A stretch of DNA of 33,012 bases from a virus: positions 1 to 33,012 of IMG/VR virus record IMGVR_UViG_3300043570_000623, one strand, 5' to 3'. Positions 21,394-28,607 of this stretch are shown here, piece after piece (the first letter of the stretch is position 1; each line of letters opens with the position of its first letter). The translations under genes were made by a program, and so were the position numbers. A model generated the notes under the pieces. That model did no database searches, was not told the origin of the DNA, and saw only the letters and a list, made by a program, of their open reading frames with translations.

Positions 21394-22602
21394 TCAGGAC
21401 GCGCCACCCTTGAAATACTTCACAGCGTTTGCATCCACAACGTTGCCATCTCCGCGCCATGTGACACGGAAGGTGATCAGGTCATTGAGGAAGCCAACTG
21501 AATCGTCTCGACTCACATCGATACCGCGAACCTGTCGGACGAAATAGGCAGAAGCGAAGTCACCGAAGATGACCGAACGCGCACCGGTTGCAGCAGACGC
21601 AATGTCTGGGTTTTCCAGAACAGCGTGACCGAGCAACTGATCCGGCTGACCATCTTGGAAAGACGGTTGCCAGATGTAGGAACCGTTTCCGTCCTTGATC
21701 TTGCGGACAGCAGCGGTGGTTGCAGCGTTCATCTGGAATGCTGCTCCACGACGGCGATACGGTGATGCCACGGAATAAACGAGGTCCACCAGATTTTCAT
21801 AAGTCGGAACACCAGAAACACCAGTTCCACCGGTAACAGCAGAGCCTGCATTGGTGACGATACCGACAGGCTGAACCGTTCCGGTTCCAACCGTGAGTCC
21901 GTAGTTCACCGCGGTGCCCATGCCAACAGCAGCCTGCGACGCGACGAACGAAAGCAGATCAATACCGCTGTCCTCTACGACCTCTCGCGAGAGCTGAAAA
22001 CTAGCGGCATATTTGAACGCGCCAAGCGTAATGAACGCAGCAAACGTCGGATCCGATTCCGCAATAGCAGTTCCTTCTGCAGTAATAGCAGGAGCGGTGT
22101 ACGACGCGGTACGCGGGATCTGAAGGCTCTCACCTGACGTGGTGGTGAGCATCGTCACCACGTTGCCATCAAGCATTGGGCCTTGAATCACGAGTTGTTC
22201 AACCAGGCGATCATAGAAAGAAGTCGGAACCGGTGAACCGGTGCTGGACTTCAACACATCGCGCTGTTCAAACGAATGGTTGCGACGCTCACCCAGAGCA
22301 ATTTCACGGATGATGTCTGAATCATTCTTCACACCGGGTGCAACCTCACGGGCTGCAAAGTCGGCGGGAAGGCCAAGTGCTGAACGGGACTCATCAATGG
22401 CGCGTTCACGCTTCTCACCCTCAAGAAGGAAGGTGCGACGTGCGTCAAGTGCGTCAATGTCTGAGTTCATGCGGTTGAATTGTTCCGACTCTTCGCCGGT
22501 AAGGTCTCGACCTTCAGCAGCCGCGTCATCAAGAAGGCTCTTGGCCTGTTCCCATGCACGCGCGCGCTGTTCGGTCAGACGTGAGATGAGTTCTTCACTC
22601 AT
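21394..22602 (-). CDS. Major capsid protein, HK97 fold
   Basis: A 402-aa shell protein. Residues about 1-100 are a charged helical scaffold-like delta domain (many Glu, Arg and Ala), expected to be cut off by the prohead protease. The capsid domain follows: SFYDRLVEQLV, then LQIPRTASYTAPAITAEGTAI, then FQLSREVVEDSGIDLLSFV, then GHAVLENPD and SVIFGDFASAYFVRQVRGI near the end, which are typical HK97-family landmarks. The start is at 22602, seven bases after GGAGG. Flanking hairpins and a weak promoter-like site suggest it is expressed separately. Confidence 0.95.
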   Translation of the reverse strand: MSEELISRLTEQRARAWEQAKSLLDDAAAEGRDLTGEESEQFNRMNSDIDALDARRTFLLEGEKRERAIDESRSALGLPADFAAREVAPGVKNDSDIIREIALGERRNHSFEQRDVLKSSTGSPVPTSFYDRLVEQLVIQGPMLDGNVVTMLTTTSGESLQIPRTASYTAPAITAEGTAIAESDPTFAAFITLGAFKYAASFQLSREVVEDSGIDLLSFVASQAAVGMGTAVNYGLTVGTGTVQPVGIVTNAGSAVTGGTGVSGVPTYENLVDLVYSVASPYRRRGAAFQMNAATTAAVRKIKDGNGSYIWQPSFQDGQPDQLLGHAVLENPDIASAATGARSVIFGDFASAYFVRQVRGIDVSRDDSVGFLNDLITFRVTWRGDGNVVDANAVKYFKGGAS

Positions 22603-22629
22603 GGTCTGTCCTCCAATGGACTGTTGGTT

Positions 22630-22656
22630 TTTATGATGAACGCAAGTGGTGGTCAA
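22630..22656 (-). promoter_or_regulatory. Possible promoter before the capsid gene
   Basis: On the minus strand TTGACC (22656-22651) is followed after 15 bases by CATAAA (22635-22630). The -35 match is good but the spacing is short. The capsid start lies about 28 bases downstream. This is a weak call. Confidence 0.3.
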
Positions 22657-22660
22657 TGGT

Positions 22661-22680
22661 GGTCACATCGGGATGTGACC
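22661..22680. other. 8-bp hairpin upstream of the capsid gene
   Basis: GGTCACAT (22661-22668) pairs perfectly with ATGTGACC (22673-22680) around a 4-nt loop. It lies in the 114-base gap between the protease stop and the capsid start, directly upstream of the promoter-like element. It may be an operator or RNA-processing stem; no U-run follows. Confidence 0.6.
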
Positions 22681-22716
22681 GGGCATCAACTCCGGTCTGC
22701 GAAGGTTCAACCTGAT

Positions 22717-23901
22717 TCAGCGTTTGCTGTTCAGGTCGAAGATGCGTTGTGCAAGAGCGACCGGGAGACCACGGTCTGCTACTTCTTCAACGGCGATTTC
22801 TTCAGTATTGCGAACCGTGACCCCTGAGGTTGCTTTGTACGCAGGGAATCCGGTCACAACTGACACCTCATGCAGAATGACTTCCCGCAACTCACGCGTC
22901 TGACCGTTGTCAGAGAATGAGTCACCTCCACGGGGAATTGAGAACCCAAATGACATGGAGTGAACAACCCCTGATTCAATGAGGGTTGCAAGGTCACGTC
23001 CAGCGGTGGTGTCTGGAAGGTCTGCTTCTGCACGCAAACCGCGCGCGTCTTCACTCAACCGGAGTGAGCCATTGCGGGTAGTTGCGAGTGGCTGACCAGA
23101 GTCATGATTTACGAACATACGGATTTCACGTTCACTCTTGAGTGTGCGCCGGAATGCACCAGGCGCAATTGTCTCTGTGAACGGAAGTGGTTCAGACGGT
23201 GAGTTGAACACAGCAGCGTAACCGGAGAACACAGGAGAACCATCTGTGTCTGCTGCTCGGAGTTCTAATCCTCCAACTTCCATGGTGCGGTATTCAACCT
23301 CACGTCCGTTGACGCGACGTTGCTCCGCTTCCAGCATTGCGTACCGGACTTTTGGTGCTGACAATTCTTCTTCAATTGCAACACCTGTCTCGATGTCTTC
23401 CATTTCAGACCTCACAGTTTCTTGATCGTTGCTCACATCTTCCATGATGGATTGTGAACGGTTCCATCCAGCATCTCCACCCCACAATGCCCATGCAATG
23501 CGTCCGTTGGATGGATAACCGTCTTCACCGGGTGACCATCCTTCTGCATCACGGTCACTTTGGTGTCTGTCAAAGTAGGCTTTGATTCTGCGCCAAGTAT
23601 CAATGGGAAGGTTCTTCTCATTCACAATGTCCCGTGCGCGTGCAATACCTATCTCAGTTCCACCACGTCCGTACTCATTGCGCCAATCCAAACCGCGTTG
23701 CGCTTCCTCAATCATCCCCTCTGTTGGAGGATATGAATCAAGCGCGCGCGCTTCTGCTTCTGCAATCTCTAATGCTGCAAGATGAGCTGCAGCCTCAGAC
23801 TGTGTTGCATGGCATCCACCGGGAACGATGGATTGATCTTCAATTTTGATGACTGCGAAACCGTCGCAACCATCAGCGTTGTCTTCAATTGTGTAGGGCA
23901 T
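22717..23901 (-). CDS. Prohead protease with extra N-terminal domains
   Basis: A 394-aa fusion. The C-terminal half (about 205-360) is an HK97-type serine prohead protease: SGYAAVFN, then ETIAPGAF, then FVNHD with His266, then SMSFGF with Ser317 as the likely nucleophile. It matures the capsid. The N-terminal half contains a cysteine-bearing domain (DGCDGFAVIK, CHAT..EA..H..AL) and a second helical domain (RARDIVNEKNL; GRIAWALWGGDAG) also found in portal or protease fusions of other phages. Typical proteases are nearer 200 aa. The gene ends 114 bases before the capsid start. Confidence 0.85.
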   Translation of the reverse strand: MPYTIEDNADGCDGFAVIKIEDQSIVPGGCHATQSEAAAHLAALEIAEAEARALDSYPPTEGMIEEAQRGLDWRNEYGRGGTEIGIARARDIVNEKNLPIDTWRRIKAYFDRHQSDRDAEGWSPGEDGYPSNGRIAWALWGGDAGWNRSQSIMEDVSNDQETVRSEMEDIETGVAIEEELSAPKVRYAMLEAEQRRVNGREVEYRTMEVGGLELRAADTDGSPVFSGYAAVFNSPSEPLPFTETIAPGAFRRTLKSEREIRMFVNHDSGQPLATTRNGSLRLSEDARGLRAEADLPDTTAGRDLATLIESGVVHSMSFGFSIPRGGDSFSDNGQTRELREVILHEVSVVTGFPAYKATSGVTVRNTEEIAVEEVADRGLPVALAQRIFDLNSKR

Positions 23902-23904
23902 GAA

Positions 23905-25083
23905 TCACACCGGAGGGTCTGCGTCTGTTCCCACGGGTGGCAGATCAGGGTTGTCACCCGGAACGGCCATGGGCGCACCGGGAAGAGCCATGACGAAATC
24001 TGAGCCTCCGGGGAAGTATGGTTCCATGCCTTCCATGGCGCGTGCTTCATTCGGTGTCAGGATGCCTGACATGATTCCGGTTTGATAGGTGCGGAACCGG
24101 CCTGCAATGTCTGCACGCATAAACCCAGCAGGGTCAATGTGAACCTCATCAGGTTGAGCCATCAGAGAAGACAGAGCCATTTCAATTCTGCGGATCCATG
24201 GCATGAGTGTGTATTGCACAAACTGCATTCCTGAAGATTCCACATTCTGATAGGTCTGCGAATCACCACGGGCTGAGATCATGTGTGAAGGGATGCGGAA
24301 GATGCGTGCAACCTGCAGCACCTGTTCCATGCGGGTGTCATTCATCTGCGAGTCAGCAGCAGAGGTCTGAACACTCTTCCACTTCATGCCACCAGTCAGC
24401 ACAGCGGGACGACGCTTCCGGCGGTTCTGGGTTTCCCATGTGGCCTGAAGCGTCTTTGCCTGCTCCACGCTCATGTCACCGTCCACCTCGAGAACAGAAG
24501 ACGGGGTTGCTCCTTGTGCGTAGAACTGTGCAAGGTGACGTTCCATTGCTAATGCAAGGCCAATGGTGGTCTTCTGCATCTCGACAGGGGACAGTCCCTT
24601 TGCAGCCTGTGGTGGAGTCCACCAACGAAGATGCATCATGCTGTCATTGGGGATCACATAACCGGCGGTGGTGTAGTACCGCTGACGGTTCACAATCGTC
24701 ACCTGCACATCCGTTGGATGCAACGGTTGCAACGCAATTGGAAGTGAAGTCACCGGGTCACGATCAATGAACACATATGCGTTCCCATGCAATGCAAGGG
24801 AAGTCACAATCATGTGAATGAGTTCATATTGGGTGACAGTTGAAGAGTTGTCTAACCAGGCGGGAACAGGGATCCGTTCCACCCGGTCTCCAACATTGCG
24901 AACAGCGCGAATGGGAAGCGTTGCACATGAGTCTGCAATGAGTGACACACAGGACAGGACCGCTGACACCTCTAGTGCAGAAGACTCTGTGACAGACTCA
25001 CCAGACCAGTTGGGTGAAGGAATCCATGTGGAGGTCTTGATTGGGTCAGGACCGGTGATTGCGCGTTTGCTAAAGATGCTCAT
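23905..25083 (-). CDS. Portal protein, HK97 type
   Basis: A 392-aa portal subunit, forming the dodecameric ring for DNA entry and exit. Visible landmarks: the SCVSLIADSCATLPI helix, the ALHGNAYVFIDRD segment, LSPVEMQKTTIGLALAMERH, FYAQGATPSSVLEV and a RIFRIPSHMI stretch followed by QFVQYTLMPWIRRIE. The C-terminus is a Pro-rich acidic tail. The ATG at 25083 overlaps the membrane microgene stop by 4 nt. Next to terminase and protease, as expected. Confidence 0.94.
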   Translation of the reverse strand: MSIFSKRAITGPDPIKTSTWIPSPNWSGESVTESSALEVSAVLSCVSLIADSCATLPIRAVRNVGDRVERIPVPAWLDNSSTVTQYELIHMIVTSLALHGNAYVFIDRDPVTSLPIALQPLHPTDVQVTIVNRQRYYTTAGYVIPNDSMMHLRWWTPPQAAKGLSPVEMQKTTIGLALAMERHLAQFYAQGATPSSVLEVDGDMSVEQAKTLQATWETQNRRKRRPAVLTGGMKWKSVQTSAADSQMNDTRMEQVLQVARIFRIPSHMISARGDSQTYQNVESSGMQFVQYTLMPWIRRIEMALSSLMAQPDEVHIDPAGFMRADIAGRFRTYQTGIMSGILTPNEARAMEGMEPYFPGGSDFVMALPGAPMAVPGDNPDLPPVGTDADPPV

Positions 25084-25223
25084 CGAGTAGCCACCAGATA
25101 GGAAGCGCAGATGCACAGCACACCGGCTGTGATAACTGCAGCGGGAATGGAGAGCAGCGCGACACCCGCAACCACAAGGACTGCACCAACAATCTCAATC
25201 ATGGTTGTGAAGATGTCATTCAT
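25080..25223 (-). CDS. 47-aa membrane microprotein between terminase and portal
   Basis: A small hydrophobic peptide with two helices (about residues 8-25 and 27-44) and a polar end. It is supported by an 8-nt overlap (ATGAATGA) with the terminase stop and a 4-nt overlap with the portal start. Similar small membrane proteins occur at this spot in other actinophages. Function is unknown; it is not obviously a structural protein. Confidence 0.7.
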   Translation of the reverse strand: MNDIFTTMIEIVGAVLVVAGVALLSIPAAVITAGVLCICASYLVATR

Positions 25224-26709
25224 CGTCAATGCTCCAAGGGTCAATGATCTGAGGTTCACTAGAAGGTTTCAGATCCGTGGACAAATGTCCGTGCAATGCC
25301 AGAGTTGCAGCCACCAGAGGTGACACGTCAACTGTTGTGTCACGCCTATGCCATGCCCACGCGTCACCCAACGGGCGACGTTTCGCACCAGCAAGAGCTG
25401 CAGTCAATGGAACTTGGTCAATGTGACGCAACTCATGCGTCTTCGTGAGGTCAAAGAACTTTCCACACCCCAACACAAGTTGACGTGGGCCAATCTCAAT
25501 GACATTCAATCCGAGTCTGCGAAGGTCACCGGAGAGTGAACCAGCCGCGCCTACAGGATCAATGATCACGTTCCGGTACTTGTCCGCTCTGTCATCAGCA
25601 GCGAACCAATCAAACACCCATGAAGTACCCGGACGATTCCCGACAACTTCAACGTGAGGTTTGCCATCTGCGCGCAATCCTGCAGCACAGAGTGAAGACA
25701 TCGAGCGTGACGGGGTGACATCAAGTGCAAGGGTGGGTTGGTCATCAATGCGTGAGCGACGGTCCACGCACGCTTGCCAATCATCCTCTGCGATTACCTG
25801 CCACGGTGCGGAAGCGGAACGGTCCTGACGTTGGTTCAGATATGCGCGCCGGAACTCCGGTTCCCGCATTGATTCAAAGTCAGACCGGATTGCTTCAATG
25901 GGAACTGTGATTCCCAGCGCCGGCATACAGGACAACCACACGTCAGGGTCTGAGATGTCCGCATCATCAGGTGCGGACCATTCAAAGAATGCAACAGAGG
26001 AAGTCTGACCGGACATTGCACGCAACCGTCCGTCATCAATCTTGTCATTCAGATAGAGAGAATCATTGGTTCCCGCAGTCGAGACAATCCACAACTGTGG
26101 TTGTGGACGGGTCACCATTGCAGGTTTCATGGCCTGTTCCAGGCGGTCATCCTGCAACGCAAAAGCCTCATCGATCACACCCAAGTCTATTTGGGAACCG
26201 TGACCTGCAGACTCTGTGGTTGCGAGAAGAGACCAGATGGAACCGTTGTTCCAGCGGATTGCTTCGCTTCCGTTGGTGCGTCTCACCTGCATGAGCTGAA
26301 AAAACTTGGACCGTTCCAACACAGGAACGTGTTCATCCTCCCACTTCAACCGTGCATCCTTACCGGTCTGTGCGGTGTATGCGACACGCTGACGGTCGCC
26401 CATAGCCACACAGCGGTGAGTCAGAGCAGACAGCATGAGAGTTGTCTTCCCAGACTGACGTGGAACTGTCAACCTCACCTCACGATATGCGAGACGATGA
26501 GACACTTCACCGGTCTGAGGGTCAACGTACTTCTCGAGTTCATAGGCAACATCCACAACGTGACGTTGCCAAGGCATGAGAGGAGTTCCCAGCATCTCCG
26601 CAATCTGTGCAACACGCGATCCCAAAGTGGGACGGTCAGTCCGTGGTGTTGACCACCGGGGCTGACAGATCAGCAAGGAGTCTTGAGAACTCATCTGTGG
26701 TTCCATCAT
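25216..26709 (-). CDS. Terminase large subunit
   Basis: A 497-aa packaging motor. The ATPase part has the Walker A motif PRQSGKTT (83-90) and Walker B LGVIDEA with Asp180 and Glu181. The nuclease part has ALDVTPSR with a catalytic Asp near residue 345, then IDPVG and DAWAW. It cuts concatemers and pumps DNA into the prohead. Several ATGs open the frame (26709, 26706 and 26694); 26694, seven bases after GGA, is a plausible true start. Its 5' end overlaps the small upstream gene by up to 74 nt. Confidence 0.95.
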   Translation of the reverse strand: MMEPQMSSQDSLLICQPRWSTPRTDRPTLGSRVAQIAEMLGTPLMPWQRHVVDVAYELEKYVDPQTGEVSHRLAYREVRLTVPRQSGKTTLMLSALTHRCVAMGDRQRVAYTAQTGKDARLKWEDEHVPVLERSKFFQLMQVRRTNGSEAIRWNNGSIWSLLATTESAGHGSQIDLGVIDEAFALQDDRLEQAMKPAMVTRPQPQLWIVSTAGTNDSLYLNDKIDDGRLRAMSGQTSSVAFFEWSAPDDADISDPDVWLSCMPALGITVPIEAIRSDFESMREPEFRRAYLNQRQDRSASAPWQVIAEDDWQACVDRRSRIDDQPTLALDVTPSRSMSSLCAAGLRADGKPHVEVVGNRPGTSWVFDWFAADDRADKYRNVIIDPVGAAGSLSGDLRRLGLNVIEIGPRQLVLGCGKFFDLTKTHELRHIDQVPLTAALAGAKRRPLGDAWAWHRRDTTVDVSPLVAATLALHGHLSTDLKPSSEPQIIDPWSIDDE

Positions 26710-26896
26710 TGCGGTTTTCCAGTTCGCTCAGGGTGGCCCGTAACTCGCGAGAAATAGCAGCAGTCGCCATCCCCGCATCCCCATCAAGCGCAACAGCCAA
26801 CACAACAGCCAACCTTGCGCGCGCATCTGAAGACACTTCACATTCAAGTTGCTTCAACGTGGCACGAATAGCCTTCTCCATTGGGCCTTGTGCCAT
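26636..26896 (-). CDS. Probable terminase small subunit
   Basis: An 86-aa helical protein directly before the large terminase, where the DNA-recognition subunit normally lies. Visible: KAIRATLKQLEC, an alanine-rich helix RLAVVLAVALDGD, then a second helix SRELRATLSELENR and an acidic tail. It is shorter than most small terminases and has no clear helix-turn-helix, so identification rests on position and composition. The ATG at 26896 shares its neighbourhood with a GTG at 26899. Confidence 0.7.
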   Translation of the reverse strand: MAQGPMEKAIRATLKQLECEVSSDARARLAVVLAVALDGDAGMATAAISRELRATLSELENRNDGTTDEFSRLLADLSAPVVNTTD

Positions 26897-26902
26897 CACA
26901 AC

Positions 26903-27463
26903 TCATTTCAAAAGATCAGAAATCCAATCATCAAGATTGGCGAACTCAACACCACAGCCACGGAACCTCTGCCCCGTCACCGTTATGTAACGGCCTGCAC
27001 CGTAAATCTCCACGTCCCCGGTTCTGCGTCCTGACATGAAGTCAGCGTGACCCCAGACATGGAGACCAGATCCAGAAGGTGACACCTCCACATAGGTAGA
27101 AGGCATCTTGCCCAACAGATCACGCGCCCAAGACTCGAGTCTTCCGCGACGGTCAAGGCAATGATCAATGTCAACACACACGATGGAATCAGCGGGTGAC
27201 AGAACGAAACCGACACCAACACCAACAGACGATGAGGACGCAACTTCCCACGACACCCAAGAACCGGGGTCAGTAGAACTTGCATTCCCACCAGTCACAC
27301 GCAACGGAACCTTGTCCGCTGACCAGCGCACCCACCTAGGGATGTCACGGAGAGTCTGAGCAGGTAGCGAACGGTGAGACGCAACCCTGCAACGGGTGCT
27401 GCAGTAGCGGGAATCACCACGCGCAAGAAGCGCAACGGGACCAGAGCAGCGGAGACAGACCAT
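26903..27463 (-). CDS. Short primase-polymerase-like protein with N-terminal zinc finger
   Basis: A 186-aa protein. The N-terminus has four cysteines (3, 6, 21, 25), a likely zinc finger. The body matches the archaeo-eukaryotic primase/bifunctional DNA primase-polymerase N-terminal domain: RWVRW, then TDPGSWVSW, then VDIDHC with Asp98 and Asp100, then SPSGSGLHVWG with His135 and a GAGRYITVTG strand. It would make primers or short DNA, but lacks a helicase part. It lies beside the terminase and far from the main primase gene. It may act at packaging or on ends; inference only. Confidence 0.8.
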   Translation of the reverse strand: MVCLRCSGPVALLARGDSRYCSTRCRVASHRSLPAQTLRDIPRWVRWSADKVPLRVTGGNASSTDPGSWVSWEVASSSSVGVGVGFVLSPADSIVCVDIDHCLDRRGRLESWARDLLGKMPSTYVEVSPSGSGLHVWGHADFMSGRRTGDVEIYGAGRYITVTGQRFRGCGVEFANLDDWISDLLK

Positions 27464-27739
27464 GCAGCCACCCTAGCCCGTAACGGGTGCGAACGTCTGA
27501 CCTGCGGAAACCCAATGAAGTCGCTCGAGAATTAGGAACTCCTCACCCATGAGCTAGAGTCCCACGCACAGCAACCGCAATGGAGAACCACCGCAACAGA
27601 ACCCCAGCAGAGCCACCACGGGCCATCCAGGCACCTCTCAGACTCCCCCACGGTGACGTGGGGGGGATCGGGTGGAGGAACCCGGGGTTGCCCCATGGCC
27701 TGTTTCAGAAAAAACGGGGACCGGTAGAGGGGGTGGGGG
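27464..27739. other. Non-coding 276-bp GC-rich gap, candidate packaging (cos) region
   Basis: No convincing gene. It holds a perfect 8-bp hairpin (27645-27652 with 27657-27664, CCCCCACG around GTGA), an AACCCGGGGTT palindrome near 27689, ACCGGT near 27720 and an A6 run at about 27709. It lies between the HNH endonuclease and the terminase genes, where many cos phages carry their packaging site. The exact cut cannot be seen. Confidence 0.45.
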
Positions 27740-27991
27740 TCACCAGATCCGTGATGCGTTGAGCGTCTTAGCCTCAGGCATCTTCGCTCCACGACTGCTG
27801 TTGCATGATCGATGTGCTGGAAGGAGGTTGGTGGGGTCCTCTCCCCTACTGGGGTCAATGCTCAGCGGGATGATGTGATCCACGGTGTCTGCTCCGGGTT
27901 GACCACAGAGCCAACAGATGTCCGACATCTCGAGGATGCGGGTTCTCATCTTGCGGAATGCACGGGTGGAGCGTCCTGTGTATTTGCTCAT
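27740..27991 (-). CDS. HNH endonuclease
   Basis: An 83-aa HNH nuclease. It has the CWLCG (zinc half), DTVDHIIPLS (catalytic His), EDPTNLLPAHRSCNSSRG pattern, in which the Asn and final His/Cys complete the motif. In HK97-like phages such a protein lies next to the terminase and assists cutting of packaging sites. The ATG at 27991 follows AAGGA by six bases; a longer frame adds 12 residues without a ribosome site. Confidence 0.92.
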   Translation of the reverse strand: MSKYTGRSTRAFRKMRTRILEMSDICWLCGQPGADTVDHIIPLSIDPSRGEDPTNLLPAHRSCNSSRGAKMPEAKTLNASRIW

Positions 27992-28038
27992 GTGTGTTCC
28001 TTGGCGCACAGGGTGCGAGTGTTGCACAGGATAGGTGT

Positions 28039-28596
28039 TCAGTCTGTAGCAATTGCTGATGTTGCGTTGTCCTGTATGGGGTGGGTGGGGTGGTTGGTGT
28101 CACCACCCACCCGCTGTTCTTGCAAATACTTTTTGCGTTGCAGTAGCCACTCTCCACGTTCTTTCATGGAGCGCGCCCATGATCGATGGCATGAGAGACA
28201 GAGACCTGAGCGGATCCGGTCTGTGTCTGTGTTGGGAACGTAGCGTGTGCAGGCTAGGCAGTCTGTGCCGCGTGTGACTTCCTTGCGCCTGGTTGGTGTT
28301 GTCCATTGGGTTGTGATGCGGTGGAGTTCTAGTGCGTTGGTGTGTGTGCGTTCAATTGCTGTTGTGAGTGTCTCGAGGTCTTGGGCTGCTGGGTCTGGTT
28401 GGTTCAGGTAGCGGTCTAGTCCGTTGGGTTTGCCTGCATCGTTGAGTGTGGGTGTTGCTCCTTCTGCTGTGCTGCTGGTTGGAAATCCGTTTTGGTTCAG
28501 GTGCAGCTCATGGAGTGTGTCTTCGAGTTGGTGGAGAGAGAGGGTGAGTAGGTGAATGGTTTTGTTGAGTGTGTGGGTGGGTGTGGTGGGTGTCAT
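28039..28596 (-). CDS. Zinc-finger protein with helical N-terminus
   Basis: A 185-aa protein. The N-terminal half is Thr/His/Leu-rich helix, and a CxxC pair (CLAC near residue 113) and a second pair (CLSC near 133) form a zinc ribbon around RYVPNTDTDRIRSGL. A basic helix with SWARSMKERGEW follows. Proteins of this kind are known in actinophages beside primase genes; a nucleic-acid-binding role is likely. The ATG follows GGAG by five bases and lies 11 bases after the primase stop. Confidence 0.8.
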   Translation of the reverse strand: MTPTTPTHTLNKTIHLLTLSLHQLEDTLHELHLNQNGFPTSSTAEGATPTLNDAGKPNGLDRYLNQPDPAAQDLETLTTAIERTHTNALELHRITTQWTTPTRRKEVTRGTDCLACTRYVPNTDTDRIRSGLCLSCHRSWARSMKERGEWLLQRKKYLQEQRVGGDTNHPTHPIQDNATSAIATD

Positions 28597-28607
28597 GGGG
28601 TCTCCGA

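Noticed and set aside
27640-27670. GNRA-like hairpin as an intrinsic terminator
   Set aside because: No U-run follows on either strand within a few bases, so I list it only as part of the candidate packaging region.
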